From: Desulfobulbus sp.
Lineage (GTDB): Bacteria > Desulfobacterota > Desulfobulbia > Desulfobulbales > Desulfobulbaceae
Assembly (NCBI GenBank): GCA_011051825.1
Contig: DRKH01000073.1
Coordinates: forward strand, 1-5,063
Length of the DNA stretch: 5,063 bases
Direction: 5' to 3'
Shown piece by piece: positions 1 through 5,063 of this stretch; positions within the stretch are counted from its first letter, which is position 1, and every line of letters starts with the position of its first letter. The translations under genes were made by a program, and so were the position numbers. The notes under the pieces are model-generated. The model was given only the letters and a program-made list of their open reading frames with translations. It made no database searches and had not been told where the DNA came from.

Positions 1-1
1 C

Positions 2-256
2 TTTGTCCTGATGAGCGGTCATTCCACCCGCCATGTGCAGGGGCTGGCCGAGGCCATCGAGGGTGAACTGCGTTCCAAACGGGTTTCCAGCAAGCACAGT
101 GAAGGGCTGCGGGAAGGGCTCTGGGTGCTGCTTGATTTCGGCGACGTGGTCGTCCATATCTTTTACAAGGATAAACGGGAGTTTTATGACCTGGAAGGGT
201 TGTGGCATGATGCGCCCAGGATCAAGCTGGATGAACTTTTGGAAGGTGAGGAATGA
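2..256 (+). CDS. rsfS: Ribosomal silencing factor RsfS (Iojap/DUF143 family), 5'-truncated by window edge
   Basis: RsfS binds ribosomal protein uL14 on the free 50S subunit and blocks joining with 30S, which lowers translation when nutrients are scarce. Reading from base 2 gives 84 residues with no start codon needed at position 11, since the frame is open to the left edge (F-V-L-M-S-G). The family hallmarks are present: S-G-H-S-T-R-H-V followed by a helix (QGLAEAIEGEL), then the core strand W-V-L-L-D-F-G-D-V-V-V-H and the FYDLEGLWHDAP motif near the C-terminus. Full-length members are about 105-130 residues, so roughly 25-40 N-terminal residues lie outside the window. The stop codon overlaps the proposed gpmI start as ATGA, which implies translational coupling. 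In many bacteria rlmH follows rsfS; here gpmI follows directly. Nothing looks broken. Family assignment is secure; the true start cannot be seen. Confidence 0.93.
   Translation, partial: FVLMSGHSTRHVQGLAEAIEGELRSKRVSSKHSEGLREGLWVLLDFGDVVVHIFYKDKREFYDLEGLWHDAPRIKLDELLEGEE
243..251 (+). promoter_or_regulatory. Shine-Dalgarno sequence of gpmI (ambiguous start)
   Basis: The purine-rich AAGGTGAGG sits inside the last codons of rsfS. The AAGG part suits the ATG at 253, while the GAGG part lies 7 nt before the ATG at 259. Both starts are in the same frame, so the choice changes the protein by only two residues. Confidence 0.55.
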
Positions 257-1824
257 GCATGCGGAAAAATACGCCTTTGCTGCTGGCTATTCTCGATGGC
301 TGGGGCATAGCCGACAGCAGTCCGACCAATGCGGTTGCCGTTGCCGATACACCCAATATGGACCGGTGGACTGCCGGGTTTCCATATACGACCCTTGTGG
401 CCCATAATGGTCTGGTCGGTCTGCCCGAGGGCCAGATGGGAAATTCAGAGGTCGGCCATCTCAATATCGGAGCCGGCCGTATCGTCTACCAGGATTATAC
501 CCGGATCAACCTGGCCATTGATTCCGGCGAGTTTGCCGCCAATCAAGTCCTGGGCGAGGTCATGGACCGGGTAAAGACCCAGGGCAGCGGACTGCATCTC
601 ATGGGGCTGGTCTCCGATGGCGGAGTACATTCCCATATCAATCACCTCTTTGCCCTGCTTGCGATGTGCAGGGAAAAAGGGCTGGATCGTGTCTTTGTTC
701 ACTGTTTCATGGATGGCCGTGATACCCCGCCTTCATCCGGTCTTGACTATATGCGCCAACTGGTGGCCGAGATGGAGAATATCGGCTGTGGTCAGGTGGC
801 AACCGTCAGCGGCAGATACTGGGCCATGGACCGGGATAAACGATGGGACCGGGTGGAAAAGGCCTGGCTGGCGATGGTGGCGGGGCAGGGGAATACTGCC
901 GTCGATCCGCTCCAGGCGGTTGAAGAGGCCTATGGACGCCGGGAAACCGATGAATTTATTGTTCCGACCGTGCTGGTTGACGGGCAGGGCGCAGCCGTTG
1001 GGTCAGTGGGGGATGACGACGGGGTGATCTTTTTTAATTTTCGCGCCGACCGGGCCCGTGAACTCTGCCATGCCTTTGGTGATCGCAATTTCAAGGATTT
1101 TAACGTCGGCAATCGACCGAATCTTCTCGAGCTGGTGACCATGACCGAATACGAGGCGGATTTCACCTTTCCCATTGCCTTCCCGCCCCAGACCCTGACC
1201 CATATCCTGGGCCAGGAACTCAGTCGCCACGGCCTCCACCAGCTGCGGATTGCCGAGACCGAAAAATATGCCCATGTCACCTATTTCTTTAACGGCGGTG
1301 AAGAAAAACCCTTTCCGGGCGAGGAACGTATCCTGATCGAATCGCCCCGGGACGTGGCCACCTATGACCTTAAACCGGAGATGAGTGCCGAGGCGGTGAC
1401 CGATGCCCTGTTGGATGCCCTGCAGAAAAATGAACAGGCCGGCACCCCCTTTGATGTGGTTATTCTCAACTTTGCCAACGGCGATATGGTCGGCCATACC
1501 GGCGTCCTTGAGGCGGCGGTCCGGGCCTGTGCCACTGTGGACCGGTGTCTGGGACGAATTCGATCCTATATGCAGGAGCGGGCCGGTATTATGCTGATCA
1601 CTGCTGATCACGGCAACGCCGAGGTCATGGTCAATCCGGAGACCGGCGAGCCCTATACCGCCCACAGCCTGAACCCGGTACCGCTTATTCTGGTAGCCGA
1701 TCAGTTCAAGGACTGCACGTTGCAGGATGGCGGGGCGCTCAAGGATATTGCCCCGACCATGCTCTCCATTCTTGAGCTGCCTGTACCAACGGAGATGGAA
1801 GGGGAGGATCTGCTCAAGTGTTGA
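253..1824 (+). CDS. gpmI: 2,3-bisphosphoglycerate-independent phosphoglycerate mutase (iPGM)
   Basis: Interconverts 3-phosphoglycerate and 2-phosphoglycerate in glycolysis and gluconeogenesis in the cytoplasm, through a phosphoserine intermediate and two Mn ions. The 523-residue product is close to the usual 505-520. It is an alkaline-phosphatase-fold protein with an inserted phosphotransferase domain. Visible residues, assigned by motif: metal ligand D15 (LDGWG), nucleophile S65 (MGNSEVGH), substrate-binding H126 (SDGGVHSH), D154-D157 (DGRD), R188 and R194 (RYWAMDRD), R264 and R267 (FNFRADR), K338 (ETEKYAH), and the metal set D411, H415 (NGDMVGHTG), D452, H453 (TADHGNAE) and H471. All expected active-site residues are present, so the enzyme should be active. 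Start choice: ATG at 253 overlaps the rsfS stop. A second in-frame ATG at 259 has better spacing from the GAGG at 248-251, so the protein may begin two residues later. It probably shares a transcript with rsfS. Confidence 0.97.
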   Translation: MSMRKNTPLLLAILDGWGIADSSPTNAVAVADTPNMDRWTAGFPYTTLVAHNGLVGLPEGQMGNSEVGHLNIGAGRIVYQDYTRINLAIDSGEFAANQVLGEVMDRVKTQGSGLHLMGLVSDGGVHSHINHLFALLAMCREKGLDRVFVHCFMDGRDTPPSSGLDYMRQLVAEMENIGCGQVATVSGRYWAMDRDKRWDRVEKAWLAMVAGQGNTAVDPLQAVEEAYGRRETDEFIVPTVLVDGQGAAVGSVGDDDGVIFFNFRADRARELCHAFGDRNFKDFNVGNRPNLLELVTMTEYEADFTFPIAFPPQTLTHILGQELSRHGLHQLRIAETEKYAHVTYFFNGGEEKPFPGEERILIESPRDVATYDLKPEMSAEAVTDALLDALQKNEQAGTPFDVVILNFANGDMVGHTGVLEAAVRACATVDRCLGRIRSYMQERAGIMLITADHGNAEVMVNPETGEPYTAHSLNPVPLILVADQFKDCTLQDGGALKDIAPTMLSILELPVPTEMEGEDLLKC

Positions 1825-1835
1825 TCTGAGTCCCG

Positions 1836-1905
1836 GAACTCAAAACTCCGAACGCAGAACTCCGAACGCAGAACTCCGAACTCAAAACTCAAAACTCAAA
1901 ACTCA
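1836..1905 (+). repeat. Tandem heptanucleotide array A, 10 units, gpmI-thrC gap
   Basis: Ten exact 7-bp units run without a break. In order they are GAACTCA, AAACTCC, GAACGCA, GAACTCC, GAACGCA, GAACTCC, GAACTCA, then AAACTCA three times. The consensus is (G/A)AAC(T/G)C(A/C). A 14-bp super-unit (GAACGCA+GAACTCC) is repeated twice in the middle, and the 3' end is homogenised. The array fills most of the 88-bp gap and ends 7 nt before the thrC ATG. It holds no gene: its apparent coding readthrough on either strand is only low-complexity peptide. Origin and function are unknown to me. Confidence 0.93.
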
Positions 1906-1912
1906 TATTATT

Positions 1913-3322
1913 ATGAAATATATAAGTACCCGGGGCGGGATCGAACCCGTCAGCTTTCAGGATGCCGTGATGATGGGCCTGGCCCGAGACGGCGGTCTGC
2001 TGTTGCCGGAAACCCTGCCTGCCGTTTCCAGGGAGAAGCTGAACTCCTGGCGCAACCTGCCCTATCAGTATCTGGCCCTGGACGTCCTCAGCCTGTTTGT
2101 CGATGATATTCCGAGGCTTGATCTTGATGAGCTGGTGGAACGTTCCTATGGGAGTTTTTCCCATCCCCAGATTACACCGGTTCGTCAGGTCGACGACCTG
2201 TACATCATGGAACTGTTCCATGGCCCGACCCTGGCCTTTAAGGATGTGGCTCTGCAGCTGCTCGGAAACCTGTTTGAGTATATCCTCAAAAGGAGCGGCA
2301 GTTTTATGAATATTGTCGGCGCCACCTCGGGTGATACCGGCAGCGCGGCCATTTACGGCGTACGGGGAAAAAAGGGGATCAACATCTTTATTTTGCATCC
2401 CGATGGCCGGACCAGCCCGATCCAGGCCCTGCAGATGACCACGGTTGTCGACCCCAATGTCTTTAATATTGCGGTGCGCGGAACCTTTGATGATGCCCAG
2501 GCCATTGTCAAAGAAATTTTCGGCGATCTTGAATTCAAAGATACCTTCCATCTCGGAGCAATCAACTCCATCAACTGGGCCCGGGTCCTGGCCCAGGTGG
2601 TCTACTACGTGTACGGGTACTGCAAGCTGTGGAAAACCGGGGCCGAATCAATTGATTTTTCGGTGCCCACCGGCAATTTCGGAGATATTTTTGCCGGTTA
2701 TGTCGCCAAACAGCTGCTGCCCGCCGGTTGTATCAATCGGCTCATCCTGGCCACCAATGAAAATGATATCCTGACCCGTTTTGTTCATGAGGGTGATTAT
2801 TCAACTTCCGGCGCTGTCACCCCGACCTCGAGCCCGTCCATGGATATCCAGATCGCCTCCAATTTTGAGCGATATTTATATTATCTGCGGGATAAGGACA
2901 GTGCTCAGGTGAAAGCGGATATGGAGGTGTTTGCCGGCACCGGCCGCCTGGATCTGGCCGGGTTGAAGGACAGAGTGGCTGAGGATTTTATCTCCCGCAG
3001 CGTCAGCGAAGAGGAGACCATTGCCACCATTGCCGAATTTTACAACGAGCATGACTATCTTATGGATCCACATACCGCTGTCGGGGTCAAGGCGGCCCGG
3101 GAACTGGCTGATCCCGCGCGTCCGGTGATCTGTCTGTCCACGGCCCATCCGGCCAAGTTCGGCGATGCGGTGAAAAAGGCCATCGGCAGGGACGTGGATC
3201 TGCCCCCGGCCCTGGCTGGTCTGCAGGACAAGGAAAGCCGGTGCGAGACCATGGATGCGGATGTCGATAAGATAAAGGAATATGTCCGCAGGCATGCCCT
3301 GGGGGAAAAGGCGGAACAGTGA
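1913..3322 (+). CDS. thrC: Threonine synthase (PLP-dependent)
   Basis: Catalyses the last step of threonine synthesis, O-phospho-L-homoserine plus water to threonine plus phosphate, using PLP in the cytoplasm. The 469-residue length fits the longer proteobacterial/fungal-type ThrC. The N-terminus (MKYISTRGG, then FQDAVMMGLARDGGLLLPE) is typical. The PLP Schiff-base lysine is K110 in HGPTLAFKD. Next come the glycine/serine-rich cofactor segment GATSGDTGSAA (136-146), the VPTGNFGDIFAGY loop (251-263), SPSMDIQIASNFER (307-320), and a C-terminal STAHPAKFGDAV motif (409-420). Start: the frame is open further upstream to an ATG at 1727, but that stretch lies within gpmI and the heptamer array and encodes non-homologous sequence; there is no other ATG or GTG in frame before 1913. 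No Shine-Dalgarno sequence precedes 1913. The stop overlaps the pnp start as GTGA. Heptamer arrays of one family flank the gene on both sides. Confidence 0.96.
   Translation: MKYISTRGGIEPVSFQDAVMMGLARDGGLLLPETLPAVSREKLNSWRNLPYQYLALDVLSLFVDDIPRLDLDELVERSYGSFSHPQITPVRQVDDLYIMELFHGPTLAFKDVALQLLGNLFEYILKRSGSFMNIVGATSGDTGSAAIYGVRGKKGINIFILHPDGRTSPIQALQMTTVVDPNVFNIAVRGTFDDAQAIVKEIFGDLEFKDTFHLGAINSINWARVLAQVVYYVYGYCKLWKTGAESIDFSVPTGNFGDIFAGYVAKQLLPAGCINRLILATNENDILTRFVHEGDYSTSGAVTPTSSPSMDIQIASNFERYLYYLRDKDSAQVKADMEVFAGTGRLDLAGLKDRVAEDFISRSVSEEETIATIAEFYNEHDYLMDPHTAVGVKAARELADPARPVICLSTAHPAKFGDAVKKAIGRDVDLPPALAGLQDKESRCETMDADVDKIKEYVRRHALGEKAEQ
3307..3314 (+). promoter_or_regulatory. Probable Shine-Dalgarno sequence for pnp GTG start
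   Basis: AAAGGCGG lies within the last thrC codons and 4 nt before the GTG at 3319, with one mismatch to AGGAGG. Together with the GTGA stop/start overlap it supports GTG 3319 as the pnp start. The upstream in-frame stop (TAA, 3268-3270) leaves no other ATG, GTG or TTG codon available. Confidence 0.5.
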
Positions 3323-4170
3323 ACCCGAAACCCGGAACCCGAAACCCGGAACCATACCGGCAGCAGGTTGAGGAAGCGGTCGACTTTCTCCGTTCCCGTC
3401 TTCCGGCCCGGCCGGAGATTCTGATTCAACTGGGTACCGGTCTTGGGGCCCTGGCCGAGTCCATGGAAGATGCCAGCACTATTGCTTACAGCGCAATTCC
3501 CCACTTTCCGCAATCCACCGTCACCAGTCATGCCGGAAATCTCATCCTGGGTCAGCTTGGCGGCAGATCCGTGGCCCTGCTCCAGGGACGTTTTCATTTC
3601 TATGAGGGCTACAGTACCCGTGAGGTGGCCTTTCCGGTGCGGGTGTTATCCCGGCTGGGGGTTCAGGCCGCCATTATTACCAATGCCTCGGGCGGCTTGA
3701 ATCCGGACTATTCTCCCGGCACCATCATGGTTATGAATGATCACCTGTACCTGCTGCCGGAAAATCCCCTGCGCGGCCCCAATGTCGATGAGTGGGGACC
3801 TCGTTTTCCCGATCTCTCCACCCCCTATGATGCAGGATTGCAGGAGCTGGCACGGAACAGCGCTGTCGAGCTGGGACTGGATGAGGTCACCGGCGGCACC
3901 TATGTCTGCATTGCGGGACCGAGCCTGGAGACCCCGGCTGAAACCCGGTACCTGCGGATGATCGGGGCCGATGCGGTCGGTATGTCCTCGCTGCCTGAAA
4001 TTCTGGTCGCCATTCACGCCGGCCTGCGGGTCCTCGGCCTGTCCGTGGTTGCCAATGTCAACGATCCGGATAATTTTGAACCTATTCTGCTGGAAGATAT
4101 TGTTGCTGCCGCCGAGCGTGCCGAACCCCGACTGCAGCAGCTGCTTCTGCATACCTTACGCAGGATCTAG
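3319..4170 (+). CDS. Purine nucleoside phosphorylase, class II (trimeric) family
   Basis: Cleaves purine (2'-deoxy)ribonucleosides with phosphate to free base and (deoxy)ribose-1-phosphate in purine salvage. Its 283 residues match the roughly 270-290 of trimeric PNPs. Motifs with human PNP equivalents assigned by eye: phosphate loop LGTGLG (T40 where human has S33), HAGN (H71), GRFHFYEGY (R91, H93, Y95), TNASGGLN (121-128), GPSLETPAE with base-contacting E204, VGMSSLPE (M222, S223), and VVANVND with N246 at the human N243 position. The Asn points to 6-oxopurines (inosine, guanosine), not to the Asp used by adenine-cleaving MTA phosphorylases. The gene next door encodes an MTA/SAH deaminase, so 5'-methylthioinosine is a possible substrate. 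GTG 3319 is the only possible start, since later candidates would lose the phosphate loop. Residues 2-12 (Asn/Pro/Arg-rich) are encoded by heptamer array B. It overlaps thrC by 4 nt. Confidence 0.9.
   Translation: MNPKPGTRNPEPYRQQVEEAVDFLRSRLPARPEILIQLGTGLGALAESMEDASTIAYSAIPHFPQSTVTSHAGNLILGQLGGRSVALLQGRFHFYEGYSTREVAFPVRVLSRLGVQAAIITNASGGLNPDYSPGTIMVMNDHLYLLPENPLRGPNVDEWGPRFPDLSTPYDAGLQELARNSAVELGLDEVTGGTYVCIAGPSLETPAETRYLRMIGADAVGMSSLPEILVAIHAGLRVLGLSVVANVNDPDNFEPILLEDIVAAAERAEPRLQQLLLHTLRRI
3321..3355 (+). repeat. Tandem heptanucleotide array B, 4 perfect units plus 1 degenerate, inside the pnp 5' end
   Basis: The units are GAACCCG, AAACCCG, GAACCCG and AAACCCG, followed by a degenerate GAACCAT. 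This is two exact copies of a 14-bp unit plus a partial one. It begins at the second base of the thrC stop codon and runs through codons 2-12 of pnp, so it is both junction and coding sequence. The pattern (G/A)AAC-C-C-G matches the core of array A, (G/A)AAC-N-C-N, and suggests the same repeat family. Confidence 0.92.
3324..3347 (-). other. Four-tract G-quadruplex motif on the template strand
   Basis: On the minus strand array B reads as four GGG runs separated by three 4-nt loops (TTTC, TTCC, TTTC), which fits the canonical G3N1-7 motif exactly. The minus strand is the template for thrC and pnp; the mRNA and coding strand carry the complementary CCC tracts. The motif is seen directly. Whether it folds in the cell is inference. 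Confidence 0.6.
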
Positions 4171-4173
4171 GAG
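4162..4173 (+). promoter_or_regulatory. Shine-Dalgarno region of mtaD
   Basis: AGGA at 4162-4165 lies 9 nt before the ATG at 4175, while the stronger AGGAG at 4169-4173, which overlaps the pnp stop TAG, is only 1 nt away. The first is better placed. Either way, initiation sits on the end of pnp, consistent with coupled translation. Confidence 0.5.
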
Positions 4174-4174
4174 T

Positions 4175-5063
4175 ATGGAGCATACAAAAGTAGTGCGCGG
4201 AAAATATCTGCTGACCATGGATGGGGACGACACCATCCTTGAAAACGGCGGACTGGTGATCAAGGGCGACCGGATAGTCGAGGTTGGAGCTGGTGCCGAA
4301 CTGATCGCAAAGTATCCCGAGGCCGAACTGCTGGCCGAGGAACATGGCCTGATCATGCCCGGGCTGGTCAACACCCATACCCATGCCGCCATGAGTTGTT
4401 TTCGAGGACTTGCCGATGACCTGCCGCTCATGCAATGGCTGCAGGACTATATCTTTCCCCGCGAGGCTCAGCTCAGCGGCGAGATTGTCTATCAGGCAAC
4501 CTTGCTTTCCATCTGCGAGATGATCAAGTCCGGCACCACCAGTTTCTGCGACATGTACCTGTTTGCCTCTGATGTGGCCAGGGCGGCGGCGGAATCCGGG
4601 ATGCGGGCCTGGCTCGGTGAAGTGCTGTATGACTTCCCATCCCCAAGTTATGGTGAACTGGAAAACGGTTTTGCCTATATGGAAAAACTGTTTGCAGACT
4701 ACGATACCCATGAGCTGCTCACCATCACCGTCAATCCCCATGCGGTTTATACCTGTTCGCCTGAGCTGCTGACCCGGCTGGGTCAGGTCGCCCGCGAGCA
4801 CCATGCCGTCTATCATATCCACCTGTCGGAAAACAGGGAGGAAGTTGAGACCTGCAGAGAACGCTACGGCTGCAGCCCGGTGAAGCATCTTGAACAGCTG
4901 GGGCTGCTGGGAGACAGGGTCCTTGCCGCCCACTGCGTCATGCTGGAAGATGATGAAATCCGTCTGCTGGCCGAACGCGGGGTCAAGGTAGCCCATTGTC
5001 AGGAATCCAACATGAAGCTTGCCTCCGGTACGGCACCGGTGGTGAAGATGCTTGAGGCCGGAA
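4175..5063 (+). CDS. mtaD: 5-methylthioadenosine/S-adenosylhomocysteine deaminase-type amidohydrolase, 3'-truncated by window edge
   Basis: Amidohydrolase-superfamily TIM-barrel enzyme that deaminates 5'-methylthioadenosine, S-adenosylhomocysteine and often adenosine to the inosine analogues plus ammonia. The first 296 residues are in the window, and the frame runs open off the right edge; the family is about 430 residues. Seen in order: a small N-terminal beta-sandwich strand set (LLTMDGDDTILENGGLVIKGDRIVEVG region, about 12-38), MPGLVNTHTH with metal ligands H68 and H70, FRGLADDLPLMQWL (76-89), SGTTSFCDMY (119-128), VNPHAVYTCSP with H189, HIHLSEN with ligand H216 and E219, AAHCV with H253, and ESNMKLASG (277-285). 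The final metal-binding Asp lies beyond the window. Residue 276 is Gln where relatives I recall have Pro. It starts 4 nt after the pnp stop, so the two are almost certainly co-translated. Other amidohydrolases (guanine, chlorohydrolase or SsnA types) share the fold, but MtaD fits best. Confidence 0.9.
   Translation, partial: MEHTKVVRGKYLLTMDGDDTILENGGLVIKGDRIVEVGAGAELIAKYPEAELLAEEHGLIMPGLVNTHTHAAMSCFRGLADDLPLMQWLQDYIFPREAQLSGEIVYQATLLSICEMIKSGTTSFCDMYLFASDVARAAAESGMRAWLGEVLYDFPSPSYGELENGFAYMEKLFADYDTHELLTITVNPHAVYTCSPELLTRLGQVAREHHAVYHIHLSENREEVETCRERYGCSPVKHLEQLGLLGDRVLAAHCVMLEDDEIRLLAERGVKVAHCQESNMKLASGTAPVVKMLEAG

Noticed and set aside
1003..1665. A 220-codon open frame on the minus strand inside gpmI
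   Set aside because: It is a shadow of the conserved gpmI coding frame, with no motif and no ribosome-binding site of note.
1827..1842. Small inverted repeat TGAGT...ACTCA after gpmI as a terminator
   Set aside because: The stem is only 5 bp with a 6-nt loop and no U-tract follows. The second arm is simply the first heptad of array A.
1836..1905. Array A as a CRISPR array or regulatory operator cluster
   Set aside because: The units are 7 bp and contiguous, with no spacers, no cas genes nearby and no dyad symmetry in the unit.
1727..1912. Upstream extension of thrC to an ATG at 1727
   Set aside because: This stretch is gpmI coding sequence in another frame followed by the heptamer array. 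The threonine synthase homology begins at MKYIS (1913).
1906..1924. TATTAT/TATATAA-like -10 promoter element near the thrC start
   Set aside because: AT-rich hexamers are expected here by chance. No -35 box at correct spacing is visible, since that region is the heptamer array, and part of it lies inside thrC.
1889..2551. A 220-codon minus-strand frame ending in the heptamer array
   Set aside because: It is antisense to the thrC PLP-domain coding region, and the end within array A is low-complexity translation of the repeat.
2876..3597. Minus-strand frames giving GFGFRVSGS-like peptides
   Set aside because: They are reverse translations of array B, a known type of spurious low-complexity product, antisense to thrC and pnp.
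4082..4996. A 304-codon open frame on the minus strand
   Set aside because: It lies antisense to the end of pnp and to mtaD, which both show clear family motifs. Its translation has no recognisable domain and arises from the codon bias of the sense genes.

Overview
The window is a compact, one-direction (+) block of bacterial housekeeping and metabolic genes: the 3' part of rsfS, then gpmI, thrC, a class II purine nucleoside phosphorylase, and the 5' part of an mtaD-type amidohydrolase. The DNA is moderately GC-rich. Gene content and order, plus dispersed 7-bp repeats of a kind I associate with Desulfobacterota (former Deltaproteobacteria), suggest an anaerobic sulfur-metabolising lineage such as Desulfobulbales. 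That placement is an inference, not something the sequence proves.

Layout: rsfS (2-256) overlaps gpmI (253-1824) by an ATGA junction. An 88-bp gap (1825-1912) is mostly filled by ten tandem heptanucleotides (1836-1905). thrC (1913-3322) follows with no visible Shine-Dalgarno sequence. thrC and pnp (3319-4170) overlap by a GTGA junction, and a second heptanucleotide array (3321-3355) sits inside the first codons of pnp. mtaD starts 4 nt after pnp and runs off the right edge. I see no terminator and no convincing promoter, so co-transcription is likely, at least for rsfS-gpmI and thrC-pnp-mtaD.

Functions: RsfS silences ribosomes by binding uL14, GpmI is the cofactor-independent phosphoglycerate mutase, and ThrC makes threonine from O-phosphohomoserine. 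The PNP and MtaD pair suggests a deaminate-then-phosphorolyse salvage route for methylthioadenosine, S-adenosylhomocysteine and adenosine.

The unusual part is the pair of related 7-bp arrays flanking thrC. Both fit R-A-A-C-N-C-N. The second is translated as the N-terminus of PNP, whose only possible start is the GTG at 3319. It also forms a regular four-tract G-quadruplex motif on the template strand. I found no wholly new gene system here; the genes themselves look ordinary and intact.
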